From: Symsagittifera roscoffensis
Lineage: Eukaryota; Xenacoelomorpha; Acoela; Convolutidae
Assembly: GCF_963678635.1 (NCBI RefSeq)
Contig: NC_087069.1
Location: 31,700,710-31,764,709, forward strand
Direction: 5' to 3'
Length of the DNA: 64,000 nt
Part shown: piece by piece, positions 13,141-25,375 of the stretch
Layout: each line of letters starts with the position of its first letter
How positions within the stretch are numbered: the stretch's first letter is position 1
Translations under genes and position numbers: made by a program
The notes under the pieces: model-generated
The model's input: only the letters and a program-made list of their open reading frames with translations
What the model was told of the DNA's origin: nothing
Database searches by the model: none

Positions 13141-14581
13141 CCAAAAATAAATAAATTTACATAGTACCTACAAAATGAGGAGACTTGATATGTCGCAAAA
13201 AAGTTAATAGATAAATATACTAACATTGAATTGTTGATATTGATCGAAAACAATTTCAAGTAGTTATACAAATTATAGAGCGAAAGCTTTTAACCTAAAC
13301 AAAAAATCAGACTGAAATGTAATTTACTTTATGTTGCTTAGCAAAGATCAACCAATTGGAATTGAGTTCTGTTTCATTAACATTGTTCGCTCAAGTTCAA
13401 CCAATCAGAGTCCAGCTTTTTCGAAATGTGGAATGTTTATTAGTTTTTAAAAAAAACTTCATTCATTATTTGAAAAAATGTCATATAAAAACATTTGAGA
13501 TTTCTCGAGATACTTTACAAGAAAAAAAATTTTCAAATGATTTTCTTATGGATAAAATAGATGTTGACTCTTTTTTTTCATGATTTTTAAGATTTTTATA
13601 TTATACAAAAAAGAGTTATCCGAATAAGTAAATGTCTCTTTAGAGAAACTTACTCAATCAAAGAGTTTACTCTCGAACCATTTATTGACCATCAAATGTT
13701 TAAACTTACGGTTGAAATACACCTGAAAAAGAAAAGTCTTTTTACTTTCGAAAATTTGAAACTGATCAAAAAGTCGTTTGATAGTATAACAAACACTCTT
13801 TTTATCCCCTACCCGATCCCCAAATTTATCAAAACCCCCAGAAAAATTCTTAATTCCGTTTTTATATTAGTTCTTTACTATATTTTCTTTCTTGTGTTTC
13901 TTATATTGGTGATATTTCAAATTTGTACAGCAAACAACCAGTAGTCAATTTTTTTTGCAGTTTCCTTAGTGTATAATTTTACTTATTTAGAAAATGTAAG
14001 TCCTTAAAAGGCAATCTTTTCTATGATTGAACAGGTCAACCAGAACAAAAATGAACATGATCGCGTTTTAAATGAAAAAATTTAAAAATCCCTGAATGGG
14101 TTTTTAAATCTGATTGGGTACGACTTGTAATAAAATTTTCTCTATAAGGTAGCTGAAACCTGATTGCACACGACTACATACCAAAAAAGGAAAATCAGTT
14201 CTGATTGGTTAAACCTACAAATTTGAGTTGAAGATACCCCAACTCTTAAGTAAAAATCCTTCCATTTGCAGTTTAATTACCGCCAATTACCTCCTCTCTC
14301 AGCTCTAAATCTGCCATTTGTCTCATCTTTATTCTGTATTTTTTATTCATTTTATTCCTCAAAATGATCTTTTAAGTCACCGGAGACGAAAATAAAAAAT
14401 AATTTTTTGCATTAACCTGAACCAAAACTGGGGAAAGCTGGACTCATAGCCGCAGCCATCTGAAACAATGATTTTTGCTTAGATTTGTGAACTTATATAG
14501 AATCACTAAGGCTTACACAATTTCCATATTTGGAAATTTCTCACTAGATTCCATCTATAGTTCTATTCCTTTTATGGTTCA

Positions 14582-15115
14582 TTGAAAGATTCATACTGTT
14601 TACTTCGATTTTCATTTAATCTCAAAATCATTCCTCTCATTTCTCCTCATCTGATCAGTTTAATCTTTTATTCAAAATGCACTCAAGAAAAGACACTAGT
14701 TCCAATTATAATGAGCGTTCAGAAAGTCACGCAAAAATTGAGAGATTTGCTTGGTTCCAAAAACCCTACAAAGCAAAAATTTACTTTGAACACTGCTCCC
14801 AACTATTTAAGAGAAAAAATTGGGGTAAACCGAGAAAAAACAGAAGGTCTGTCTTGAATTCAAAGAGATAGAAGCAATTTCGGGCATTAGAAATACTCAC
14901 GATGCTGAAAATTTTGGACTCGTTCCTATAATGAAACTCACTTCCGACAAGGAGTCAATTATGGATCAAGAGCTTGCCAACTGCAATAAAATTGTATGAC
15001 CTAGCAACCTACAATAGAAGACAAGTTTGTGTCACGATCAAGAAGTACAATCTTAACAAACCGCCCTACATTCAGAGTCAACTCTTCACTGCAAATGAGA
15101 ATTAAGCAACGAACA
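14582..15115 (+). pseudogene. Unrecognised gene remnant with frameshifts (U4 copy)
   Basis: Not recognised. Overlapping plus-strand frames give a plausible hydrophilic protein only if the frame changes twice. One segment starts at an ATG near 14711 (VTQKLRDLLGSKNPTKQ) and ends near 14855. A second, in another frame, includes GLVPIMKLTSDKESIMDQ around 14920-14985. A third includes DLATYNRRQVCVTIKKY around 14995-15055 and ends at TAA near 15105. The U5 copy at 20510-21043 has the same breaks, so they predate the duplication. It could be a decayed accessory gene of the Maverick, or an exon series. Confidence 0.3.
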
Positions 15116-16829
15116 AACTTTTTATATCAACTATGCTTTGAACCAATCCAAAGAACTATCTCAAACTTTGAGAGAATTTATGTTTGTTGAGAACTGTTAT
15201 GTACAATAAATTGCGTTATTTACTTTTTTGTCTTGTTATTTATATGTCTATCCTCTGAAATGACTTCTAATTGATTAATTGAAATGAACAGTGTGAGTTG
15301 GAAAATTAGTTTTTCAAAAAATTAATCTTAAAACTTCACATAAAATTGGGTCTTTCTCATATTGTTCTACAAAGAAATTCCCAAAAAATTCCGCTAACTG
15401 TTATAGAATCAAAAAAGTTACCAAACTTGCAGAGTTTGGACGCAGGATCACAAATATCTCTCTTTGAAAGTACTGTGCATAATGGTAGAGGAAAAGTAGA
15501 GTACCGATCCGATACCAAAAAATAGATCTTTTAGAGTAGCTTTGAAATTGAAATCAATGGATAAATAATCAATCTTTACAATTACAAAGGGAAGAATATG
15601 ATGAAATGCTAGATATACTTTCCTCATTACAAGGTTATATAGGGAAACTCAAAAAACGTGTATTATTATTGACGAATGCACGGTAGAAAATGAACCTACA
15701 AAAATTGAATGAAACTCTTAGATTTTTTGAGAGTATGAAGCAAAATTTTTCATGAAACACAAATAGAGAATATATTTTTTTCTTTGTACCTGCATTGTTT
15801 GCGACCCGGATATAAATTTGAAAAAAAATGGACCAAAGTTTTCCTATTGGAGGTCTAATTCTTTACGGATATTCCTGCGTAGATTTTTTTTTGCAAAGTC
15901 CAGAATATTTAGACTACATGATATGATGGCCACTCTAGATGACTTGCAAAAAAATCTCGGCAATGTCTTTTGTCTTTTATAGTTATAACAAACAAAAAAA
16001 TTTCAAAAACTATCAACAGAGCACACCCTTATGTTCAAAACCCCCCTTCCCCAATTATCCAACCTCACCATCCCAGTTTTCTATCCCACTCACTCTTTTC
16101 TATTTTCCCAGTTTTCTATCCCACTCTATCAAAAACAGTAAACTAAATTATAATTTTTGATGATAAGCCACCATTTAATTGCATAAAAACGCACTACTCT
16201 ATGAACAAAATCACATTAAACTAGAAATCTTAAAATGAGTGCTAGATAAAACGAATCAATTACTCGATGTTTTATAATCATCCACTTATTTTGTTAAAAT
16301 TTTTTGTAGCAAGAACGTATCCACTAATTAGCTCATAATTAATGATTTTACAGCATTTTGAGCAATAACAAATCCCGGTAAGCAAGCCGCCATTGCACTT
16401 CATACTGTAGACTCAAATTTTTTGAATCGCTTTCCATTAAGAGTGTTACGAAAAATTGAATACGCTGTTCATTCGAGTTGGTTTTATCCTTAATCGGAAC
16501 TTTTGAATAAAAGCATAAAGGAACAATAAGGAATTGCGTTAAATCTTTTTCATAGTTTTTACTAGAATAAATTTTTAAGAAAGTCATCAAAATACTAGAC
16601 ATTTATCAAAATTGTACAAATTTGTAGATTTTTTCTGCTACAATTTCTCAATCAAAGTTTTATTCGCTATTTTATTCGCATATATTATAACTTTTTATAT
16701 GTACCCACTCATAGAATGGGTTTGGAGGTTGCTGATTGTGTTTCCCATCTCCTTGAAAAACATTATTTTGACAAGGAATACTCTTCTTCTTCAAATGGAA
16801 ATTTAATTCACCGCTGCTATAAGCTGTAA

Positions 16830-17145
16830 TGAAAATCAGCCAATCGGAATGGAGCTCTTCTGATCAAAGAAGTTTTAAATGTTTTGAAGTCAACCAATAG
16901 GAATCAACTTTTTCCTATCCGAGAACTTTCAAAAATTTTGATATCAACCAATCAGAATCGGGCTTTATTTATCATGGACTTTTCAATAGTTTTGATGTCA
17001 GAGAATCAGAATCAAGTTTTTTTTATCCCGGAATTTTCAAAAATTTTGATGCCGACCGATCAGAATCGAGCTTAACTTATCATGAATTTTTCTTTAGTTT
17101 TTTCATCAACCAATCAGAATCGAGCCTTATTTATCACGGTTGTTT
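16830..17145. repeat. CCAAT-box minisatellite, array 3
   Basis: Six units of about 54 bp. Cores lie near 16841, 16891, 16946, 17003 (mutated to AGAGAATCAG), 17056 (ACCGATCAG) and 17107. The units end in a shared phrase of the type GAATCGAGCTTTATTTATCATGG. This is the longest and cleanest array in the window. Confidence 0.78.
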
Positions 17146-17152
17146 AAAAAAA

Positions 17153-19050
17153 TTACTCGTTTTTTTTCGCTGCCAACCCATGATTTTTCCTGCGATGTTG
17201 AAAAGAATAATAGCTCGGAGAATCCTTCTCACTCGATACACACTTTGTTGACTTTGGGGTCGACTTAACATGCTTTGTTTCGTATAGACGATTCGTTTTG
17301 TTGATAATATTAGGGATGAGGTATGATTTAAAGAGGATTATATAACATAGGCTACTTTTGAATCCAATTACTGGTAGAGTATTAGTGTATCTCTCTAGAT
17401 ATTGCATTAAATCAAGCTATTTAATTTTTTGAATCTTGAGAATGTGAGTGGATGTATCCGTTTCTTCCTCATACTCGGTACAATCGTCTTCGTATTCTCT
17501 GACTTCTCATGTTTGCAATTGCCTTGCTCAATAAGGATGCTGAAGAAAATCGAGTGAAGCCGCTTTTTGATGTTATTATCATTTTCCCCACTTTTTCCTC
17601 CAACAATCTTTTCCGCCAACAATTCCGAGTTTCGCACATTTTCAATATTGAGAAACTGTGGATACTTGTCACACACAAAAATGGGTTTATCGAAAAAAAA
17701 TGTTTGAAATTGATTCCAGAATCTGTTCATGCTTCCCTGCTCTTTTTTTTGTTTTTGTCCTTTCTAGTTTCATGAATGGCACGCAAATTGAATCGGAGTC
17801 AAAAATGGCGACATTTTTGATTAAGGTTCGTTCTTTGGTATACTCAATAGTGAAGCCGTCCAGTTTTTTAAATGACATGTTTCGTAAACTGTAAACTTTT
17901 TTGGGGCAAAAGTTTTTGATTCGATCTTGGCATTGTACGTAGAAGATGCTTGTTGAAACTGTCTGCCTTGTGGAAGAATGTATCGAAAGTGGGGCATCGA
18001 AAGCATTAGAAGAAATTGTCAATTTTATTGATGTGAATAATGTGGTTGTTATTTTGTAGAAGTTTCACTTTATTCTCGTATTTACCAATGCTTCTCTGAG
18101 CTTTCTCTCCCACGAAGTCGAAATCGTAGAAAAAGATATTTTTCTCTTCTAAATCTTAAACTCTCGATAAATTATCCTTCGAAGTTTCATAAAAATGAGT
18201 GAAGTTTTCAGAAGTCGATGTTTCAAGATTAATTGTTCTATGTAAATGAACTGCAAGCGCTCGAAACAAACACCAGTTATCATTGTATAGTTGCTGCCTC
18301 GAGCCCGAAGTCTAACAGTTTACTTGATAGTTTTTTAGAAGCGGTCCGCTTTTTTGTTATTTGTATCTTATATGTAGTACAAACACCAATGATATCTCGC
18401 AATTTGACTTTGTTCTGTATAGACGTCAAGTCTGCTTCAGTACATTACCAAGAAGGTTGTTAATTTAATGAGCGTAGAAATAACGAAATTCACGTTTTTC
18501 TATACTACGTAACACAAATCCCAAGGCATGGTTGACTTTTGATGCACATTCGAATTTTTTTCAAAGTTTTGGTCCAGTTTCTTATTATTAAGATTAGGAT
18601 TTAGTTTGATTAGTTGAAATTTAAATACCTTGTGGCGTCCCTTTTCCATTTGGGTATCTGTCAAGCAGTGTTGACAGGCATTCAACTCATCCGTAGCTGA
18701 TCCCTATCCTCCTCGTTTTCCAATATTTCTTTCAAATCAGCAAGAGAAAGATTCGTTTTTCCCGTTTTCAACACGATATTTTTCCTGTGATGTTGTTGAA
18801 GTGAATAATAGCTTGGAAACTTTTTCTCTTACGGTAAACTGTTTGTTGACTTTGGGGTCTACATTAGGTAATTCTTGCTCGTATGGAAATTATTATCTTG
18901 CGGGTTGTAAGTAAAATCATTCGTTCCGGACAAGAAAAACTCGCACACAATTCTTGCGATGACGAGCCGCTAGGGCATTCCTGTACTCTTTACCACAGCT
19001 CTCGCTTTTGACTTTCCCATTGCTGTTGAGTGAAGGCGTCTGAAAAAAGT
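17153..19050 (-). pseudogene. Maverick DNA polymerase B, N-terminal half (U5 copy)
   Basis: Near-duplicate of the U4 copy. On the minus strand it runs from a zinc finger near 18950-19005 (CGKEYR...RHRKNC pattern) through a second His-rich segment near 18770-18840, NACQHCLTDTQMEKGRHKVF near 18630-18690, and the OTU-like CLFRALA region near 18250-18275. A 111-codon open frame (17687-18022) carries NAFDAPLSIH and KNVAIFDSDSICVP, the exonuclease-I block with DSD instead of DFE. A frame from 17730 to 17407 carries SGEN and HPLTFSRFKK. Exonuclease II (LPVIGFKSS) and the array junction lie at 17153-17407. Stops and frameshifts make it non-functional. Confidence 0.72.
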
Positions 19051-22000
19051 GGAGACTTAGCATGTACCAAAAATAAAAAAATATACATAGTATCTACAAA
19101 ATGAGGAGACTTGATATGTCGCAAAAAGTTAAAAGATAAATATACTAACATTGAACTGTTGATATTGATCGAAAACAATTTCAAGTAGTTATACAAATTA
19201 TAGAGCGAAAGCTTTTAACCTAAATAATAAATCAGAATGATATGAATTTTGTTTTATGTTGCTTAGCAAAGATCAACCAATTGGAATTGAGTTCTGTTTC
19301 ATTAACAGTGTTCGTTCAAGTTCAACCAATCAGAGTCCAGCTTCTTCTAAATGTGGAATGTTTATTAGTTTTAAAAAAAACTTCATTCATTATTTGAAAA
19401 CAAATGTCATATAAAAACATTTGAGATTTCTCGAGTTACTTTACACGAAAAAAATTCCGATTGATTTTCTTATTGATGAAATAGATGTTGAATCTTACTT
19501 TTTTCACAATTTTTTGGACGTTTATGTTTTCCAAAATAGAGTTATCCGACTAAGTAAAGGTCACTTTAGAGAAACTTACTCAATCAACTAGTTTACTCTC
19601 GAACCATTTTTTGAGCATCAAATGTTTAAACTTACGGCTGAATTACACCTGAAAAAGACAATTCTTTTTACTTTCAAAACTTTGAAACTGATCAAAAAAT
19701 TGTTTAATTGTATATCAAACACTCTTTTTATCTCCAAACCGATCCCCAAATTTATCAAAACTCCCCAGCAAAATTCTTAATTCCACTTTTATATTAGTTC
19801 TTTATTATATTTTCTTTCTTGTGTTTCTTATATTGGTGATATTTCAAATTTGTACAGCAAACAACCAGTAGTCAATTTTTTCTGCAGTTTCCTTAGTGTA
19901 TAATTTTACTTATTTAGAAAATTTAAGTCCTTAAAAGGCAATCTTTTCTATGATTGAACAGGTCAACCAGAACAAAAATGAACATGACCGCGTTTTAAAT
20001 GAAAAAATTTAAAAATCCCTGAATGGGTTTTTATATCTGATTGGGTACGACTTGTAATAAAATTTTCTCTATAAGGTAGCTGAAACCTGATTGCACACGA
20101 CTACATACCAAAAAAGGAAAATCAGTTCTGATTGGTTAAACCTACACATTTGAGTTGAAGATACCCCTAACTTTTAAGTAAAAATGCTTTCATTTGCAGT
20201 TTAATTACCGCCAACTACCTCCTCTCTCAGCTCTAAATCTGCTATTTGCCTCATCTATATTCTGTATCTTTTATTCATTTTACTCCTCAAAATGATCTTT
20301 TAAGTCACCAGAGACGAAAATAAAAAACCATTTTTTGCAGTAACCTGAATCAAAACTGGGGAAAGCTGGACTCATAGCCGCAGCCATCTGTAACAATGAT
20401 TTTTGCTTAGATTTGTGAACTAACTTAGATATACTAAGGCTTACACAGTTTCCATATTTGGAAACTTCTCACTAAATTCCATCTATAGTTCTATTCTTTT
20501 TATGGTTCATTGAAAGATTCATACTGTTTACTTCGATTTTCATTTAATCTCAAAATCATTCCTCTCATTTCTCCTCATCTGATCAGTTTAATCTTTTATT
20601 CAAAATGCACTCAAGAAAAGACACTAGTTCCAATTATAATGAGCTTTCAGAAAGTCACGCAAAAATTGAGAGATTTGCTTGGTTCCAAAAACCCTACAAA
20701 GCAAAAATTTACTTTGAACACTGCTCCCAACTATTTAAGAGAAAATATTGGGGTAAACCGAGAAAAAACAGAAGGTCTGTCTTGAATTCAAAGAGATAGA
20801 AGCAATTTCGGGCATTAGAAATACTCACAATGCTGAAAATTTTGGACTCGTTCCTATAATGAAACTCACTTCCGACAAGGAGTCAATTATGGATCAAGAG
20901 CTTGCCAACTGCAATAAAATTGTATGACCTAGCAACCTACAATAGAAGACAAGTTTGTGTCACGATCAAGAAGTACAATCTTAACAAACCGCCCTACATT
21001 CAGAGTCAACTCTTCACTGCAAATGAGAATTAAGCAACGAACAAACTGTTTATATCAACTATGCTTTGAACCAATCCAAAGAACTATCTCAAACTTTGAG
21101 AAAATTTATGTTTGTTGAGAACTGTTATGTACAATAAATTGCGTTATTTACTTTTTTGTCTTGTTATTTATATGTCTATCCTCTGAATTGACTTCTAATT
21201 GATTAATTGAAATGAACAGTGTGAATTGGAAAATTAGTTTTTCAAAAAATTAATCTGAAAACTTCACATAAAATTGGGTATTTCTCATATTGTTCTACAA
21301 AGAAATTCCCAAAAAATTCCGCTAACTGTTATAGAATCAAAATAGTTACCAAACTTGCAGAGTTTGGACGCAGGATCACGAATATCTCCCTTTGAAAGTA
21401 CTGTGCATAATGGTAGAGGAAAAGTAGAGTACCGATCCGATACCAAAAAATAGATCTTTTAGAATATCTTGAAATTGAAATTAATGGAAAAATAATCAAT
21501 CTTTACAATTACAAAAGGAAGAATATGATAAATTGCTGGATATTCTTTCCTCATTACTAGGTTTTGTAGAGAAATTCAAAAAATTTGTATTATTTTTGAC
21601 GAATGCACGGTAGAAAATGAACGTACAAAAATTGAATGAAACTCTTAGATTTTTTAAGAGTATAAAGCAAAATTTTTCATCAAACACAAATAGAGAATAC
21701 ATATTTTTTCTTTGTACCTGCATTGTTTGCGACCCGGATATAAATTTGAAGAAAAATGGACCAAAATTTTCCTATTGGAGGTCTAATTCTATACGAATAT
21801 TCCTGCGTAGATTTTTTTTTGCAAACTCCAAAATATTTAGACTACATGCCACTCTAGATGACTTGCAAAAAACTCTCGGCGATGTCTTTTGTGCTTTTAT
21901 AGTTATAACAGACAAACAAATTTCGAATACGCTCAACAGAGCACACCTTTATGTTCAATACCCCCCTTCCCCAATTATCCAACCTCAACCTCCCCTCACC

Positions 22001-22080
22001 ATCCCAGTTTTCTATCCCACTACCCCGCCCACAGTTTTCCAAATTTTCCAGAAGCTTTGCAAAATTTGCAAAAAACTCTA
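17350..22080. repeat. Tandem array unit U5
   Basis: Last unit of the array, aligned with U4 through about 21880. It then continues into the 202 bp pyrimidine-rich repeat array instead of returning to another unit. About 19.2-20.5 kb shows no gene. A 155-codon plus-strand frame at 21617-22081 runs partly into the tandem repeat; its U4 counterpart near 15690 is broken, so a protein is doubtful. Confidence 0.78.
20510..21043 (+). pseudogene. Unrecognised gene remnant with frameshifts (U5 copy)
   Basis: Counterpart of 14582-15115 with few substitutions and the same frame breaks. The segment VTQKLRDLLGSKNPTKQ is preserved near 20640-20690. No motif of a known family was recognised. Preservation in both copies reflects the recent duplication and is not evidence of selection by itself. 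Confidence 0.3.
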
Positions 22081-23060
22081 GGCGATGTCTTTTGTCTTTT
22101 ATAGTTATAACAAACAAAAAAATCAAATACGTTCAGCAAAGCACACCCTTTTGTTTACTAACCCTTCCCCAAATGTACAACCCGAACCTCCCCTCACCAT
22201 CCCAGTTTTCTATCCCACTCCCCCGCCCCCAGTTTACCAAAGTTTCCAGAAGCTTTGCAAATTTTGCAAAAAACCCTAGGCGATGTCTTTTGTCTTTTAT
22301 AGCTATAACAAACAAAAAGAAAAAACTCAAATACGTTCAACAGAGCACACCCTTTTGTTTACTCCCCCTTCCCAAATTATCCAGCACCAACCTCCGCTCA
22401 CCATCCCAGTTTTCTATCCCACTCCCCGCCCCCATTTTACCAACGTTTGCAGAAGCTTTGCAAATTTTGCAAAAACCCTAGGCGATGTCTTCTGTCTTTT
22501 ATAGCTATAACAAACAAAAAAGAAAAATTCAAATACGTTCAACAGAGCACACCCTTTTGTTTACTCCCCCTTCCCAAATTATCCAGCACCAACCTCCGCT
22601 CACCATCCCAGTTTTCTATCCCACTCCCCGCCCCCATTTTACCAACGTTTGCAGAAGCTTTGCAAATTTTGCAAAAACCCTAGGCGATGTCTTCTGTCTT
22701 TTATAGCTATAACAAACAAAAAAGAAAAATTCAAATACGTTCAACAGAGCACACCCTTTTGTTTACTCACCCTTCCCCAAATGTACAACCCGAACCTCCC
22801 CTCACCATCCCAGTTTTCTATCCCACTCCCCCGCCCCCAGTTTACCAACGTTTGCAGAAGCTTTGCAAATTTTGCAAAAACCCTAGGCGATGTCTTCTGT
22901 CTTTTATAGCTATAACAAACAAAAAAGAAAAATTCAATTACGTTCAACAGACCACACCTTTATGTTTACTCCCCATCCCCCATTTTTCTATCCAACCCTT
23001 CTCCCCCAATTATCCAACCCCACCATCCTTCTCCCCCAGTTTTCTATCCTACTCCTCGGC
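21860..23060. repeat. ~202 bp tandem repeat, about six units
   Basis: The phrase GGCGATGTCTT recurs with GATG at 21881, 22084, 22282, 22484, 22686 and 22889, spacings of 198-203 bp. Each unit has an A-rich part (ATAACAAACAAAAA), then a strongly C/T-rich part (repeated CCC, CCATCCCAGTTTTCTATCCC), then GCTTTGCAAATTTTGCAAAAA. Units three and four are nearly identical. The long open frames reported across it in all three plus frames arise because 202 is not a multiple of three and the unit lacks stops; they are not genes. Single copies sit at 15940-16130 and 38645-38790. Confidence 0.9.
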
Positions 23061-23261
23061 TCACGTTTGTATGAGCAGATAAATGATTTTCTTAGAAACA
23101 TAAGTTCTCCCCAATTTTGGGATTTTTTTGTAAAAATATTTGTAGCCATACAAAACTTGCCTACTTCAACAAATAAAAATTACGATTATCGCCCTAAATT
23201 GAGGAAGTTTTGTTTTCAAGATTTAAAAAATTTCATATCAGTTTATATACGGCACTTGTAA

Positions 23262-23667
23262 AACCTTTTGTCACTAGTCTTTATACTCAGAAACTTCAAG
23301 ATTTATAATCTGTCAACATTTAGATCTCTCCTTTGGTATGAAACCCAATTTTGGTTACGTGAAAGACAATATTTACACCGCGTCTATGCTTTTTGATTGT
23401 TTCTGTAGATTAGAAGCATGGCCATTTCAAAACACCATATTCCATGAAAGAGCTCTAAATTTTGTGGTTTAAAAGATAAAAATTCTCTAAGACCCGGATG
23501 AAAGACATCTAAATTTTGCGGTTTAAAAGATAAAGATTCTCTAAGACCCGGTTGGTTGGAACCAGTTCAAACCAAGTGTTCATTATATCTAATTATAATC
23601 TTGGTAGTTATCACTGTAAAATACTTAGAACTAGCCAATCATGATCCATGGATAAAAGTTACAATAT
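23262..23667 (+). repeat. LTR-like fragment and flank, copy A, left part
   Basis: This stretch recurs at 33662 (B) and 38975 (C). Its right part (from about 23560) resembles the putative LTR at 44026-44438, including CACTGTAAA..TACTT and CCAATCATGATCCAT. It holds a ~55 bp direct duplication ending CTAAGACCCGG (present twice in A and B, once in C). The hAT element begins at its right end. No protein could be supported here. Confidence 0.6.
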
Positions 23668-23675
23668 ATTGTAAG

Positions 23676-25375
23676 CAGGGCTTCCGCAAAAACAATGGCA
23701 GGGGCCCATTATGGCCATAAATAATAGAGGGAGAGGACAAAAAGTATGGCCATTATGTATGGAACTGCCTTCGATTATGGCCAAAATTTAGGGATGACGT
23801 AACCGCATTATGTAAAACAAATAGAGAGCGAGCAAGTGCATGCACCTGCAAAACAAACAATGCGCTCACTTGTTGTATTGTTCGCATTGAGCCAGCGTGG
23901 TTTTGCTTTGTTCTCATCGAGTTTGTAAACTGTTTTTTAACTGTTTGTTAAACTGTTCTTCAGATTATGCCTGGTTCAAACCGAGAAATTGTTGATTTGT
24001 TTCCTAAACAATTACAAGGCGATGAATATCAATGTTCCTGTGGTTTTAAACGAAAACAAGCTGCAAATAATAGTGTTACAAACCTGATGAGCCATATTAC
24101 AACTGCCCATGAAGATTATAAAGAAATTGAAGCATCGAAAAGCAGTCAGATGAAACTGCATTCAACAGAGGCCAGTGAAAAAGGCATGACAATTTACAAG
24201 TGGCTTGAGTGGACAATTATGGATAATCACCCATTCAATTTTTGCGAAAACGAGTTGACACGTCAGAACACAAACTTGCAAGATTTCAGCGCTGATTCGC
24301 TTGTGTGTTATTTGGAGAAAACAACAGAAAAAATTGAACAGAAAATAAAGGAGATACTTCCAGAAAAATTTTGTTGATATGCGATGGATGGAGTTCGGGT
24401 CCAGATCACTATTTAGGTGTTTTGGCGTCTTTTCACGACGAAACTTCACGCAATCAAAAAACGCATCTTTTGGCTTTATCACCGCTACTTGACGAAGAAC
24501 GCCTCGACGCTAAAAACCACTTTGAGTTCAATGTTTCTATGCTGGAAAATTAATATGGTAAATCTGTTTCGAACAAAATGCACCTGTCATAAAAACACTC
24601 TCAAAGCTTTTGAAAATTTCAATGATCGAATGCACAAGGCACAGACTTAACTTGGCTGCAGAAAAGCACCTTGAAACTAAAGACAGCATTATTACAAAAA
24701 TTCAAGCAATAATGTTCAAAATGAGGTCAATTGGAAACTGGAAAGTCATTGGCTAAAGTTCGTTACATTCTGGATGGTCTTATTCGCGTTTTTCCCTGGA
24801 TGGAGCCTTATTTATCAAAAAAACTAGCTATTGCACAGTCTCCGGAAATTGAGAGAATGCAATCGTGAAATGCATCGAAGGAAACTTTTTGGATCTGACA
24901 TCTGGTGAAAAAACATCAGTTCGATGTTTGGAACGTCCGGTGCAAGAGACAGCACCGCCGAAAAATCAAAAAATAGATTTTCTTGAAGAAATTCTGCTTG
25001 AAAAAATACAAACAGAAACTCACAACAATCATTTGCTTATGGAGTGGACTCCCGGTACATCAAACAGTTGTGAGCGACTTTTCAGCAGAGCAAAACTCGC
25101 TTCGAAAAAGCATGACTCCACATAACTTTGAGGCTATTCTTTTCGCAAAAGTCAATAAAGATCTTTGCGATGCTAAACTTGTTTCAAAATTTTTGTAAAG
25201 TTGAATAATTTGTTTTGATTTTTCATTCAAAATTATTGAACGAATGAAATCCCATAATAGCCATTATTTATTTTTCCTGAGCAATTATGGAAATAATGGA
25301 GGGAAAGAAGGATGATTAGGGCATAATTTAGGGCAAAAACTCCATTATATGGCCATATATTTTGCGGAACCCCTG
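23676..25375 (+). mobile_element. hAT transposon, copy A, with perfect 8-bp target duplication
   Basis: The element begins CAGGGCTTCCGCAAAA and ends TTTTGCGGAACCCCTG, terminal inverted repeats matching at 15 of 16 positions. It is flanked by identical 8-bp direct repeats ATTGTAAG (23668-23675 and 25376-25383), the target-site duplication typical of hAT elements. It is 1700 bp long with one decayed transposase gene inside. Both ends carry subterminal ATGGCCAT/CCATTAT phrases, a plausible transposase-binding motif (inference). The target lies one base from a conserved hairpin of the host LTR. Confidence 0.93.
23967..25198 (+). pseudogene. hAT transposase, decayed (copy A)
   Basis: The gene would cut and paste the element through an RNase H-like domain. 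It starts at ATG 23967 (MPGSNREIVDLF). A BED-type zinc finger follows (CSC ... LMSHITTAH, residues about 28-54). The first catalytic block is in another frame (LICDGWSSGPDHYLG, from about 24374). The C-terminal hAT dimerisation signature GTSNSCERLFSRAKL lies near 25050-25100. Frameshifts near 24370, 24550 and 24850, and a deletion after about 24560 relative to copy C, make it inactive. The whole coding span would be about 400 residues, short for hAT transposases. Confidence 0.88.

Larger units (their letters stand above)
11422..17349. repeat. Tandem array unit U4
   Basis: A full unit of about 5.9 kb that aligns with U5 at an offset of 5920-5928 bp. It contains polymerase DNA (to 13140), then about 1.4 kb (13150-14580) with no visible gene except two CCAAT-type phrases near 13350 and 13400. 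A broken conserved ORF region follows (14582-15115), then a single pyrimidine-rich 202-bp-type repeat (15940-16130), and DNA matching 10745-11080 with the third CCAAT array. Confidence 0.8.

Noticed and set aside
21951..22481. 176-codon Pro/Ser-rich open frame
   Set aside because: It is a translation of the 202-bp tandem repeat. The same peptide phrases reappear in all three plus frames because the unit length is not a multiple of three.
21860..23060. CRISPR-like regular repeats
   Set aside because: The whole ~202 bp unit is repeated with no unique spacers, and the genome is eukaryotic. It is an ordinary tandem repeat.
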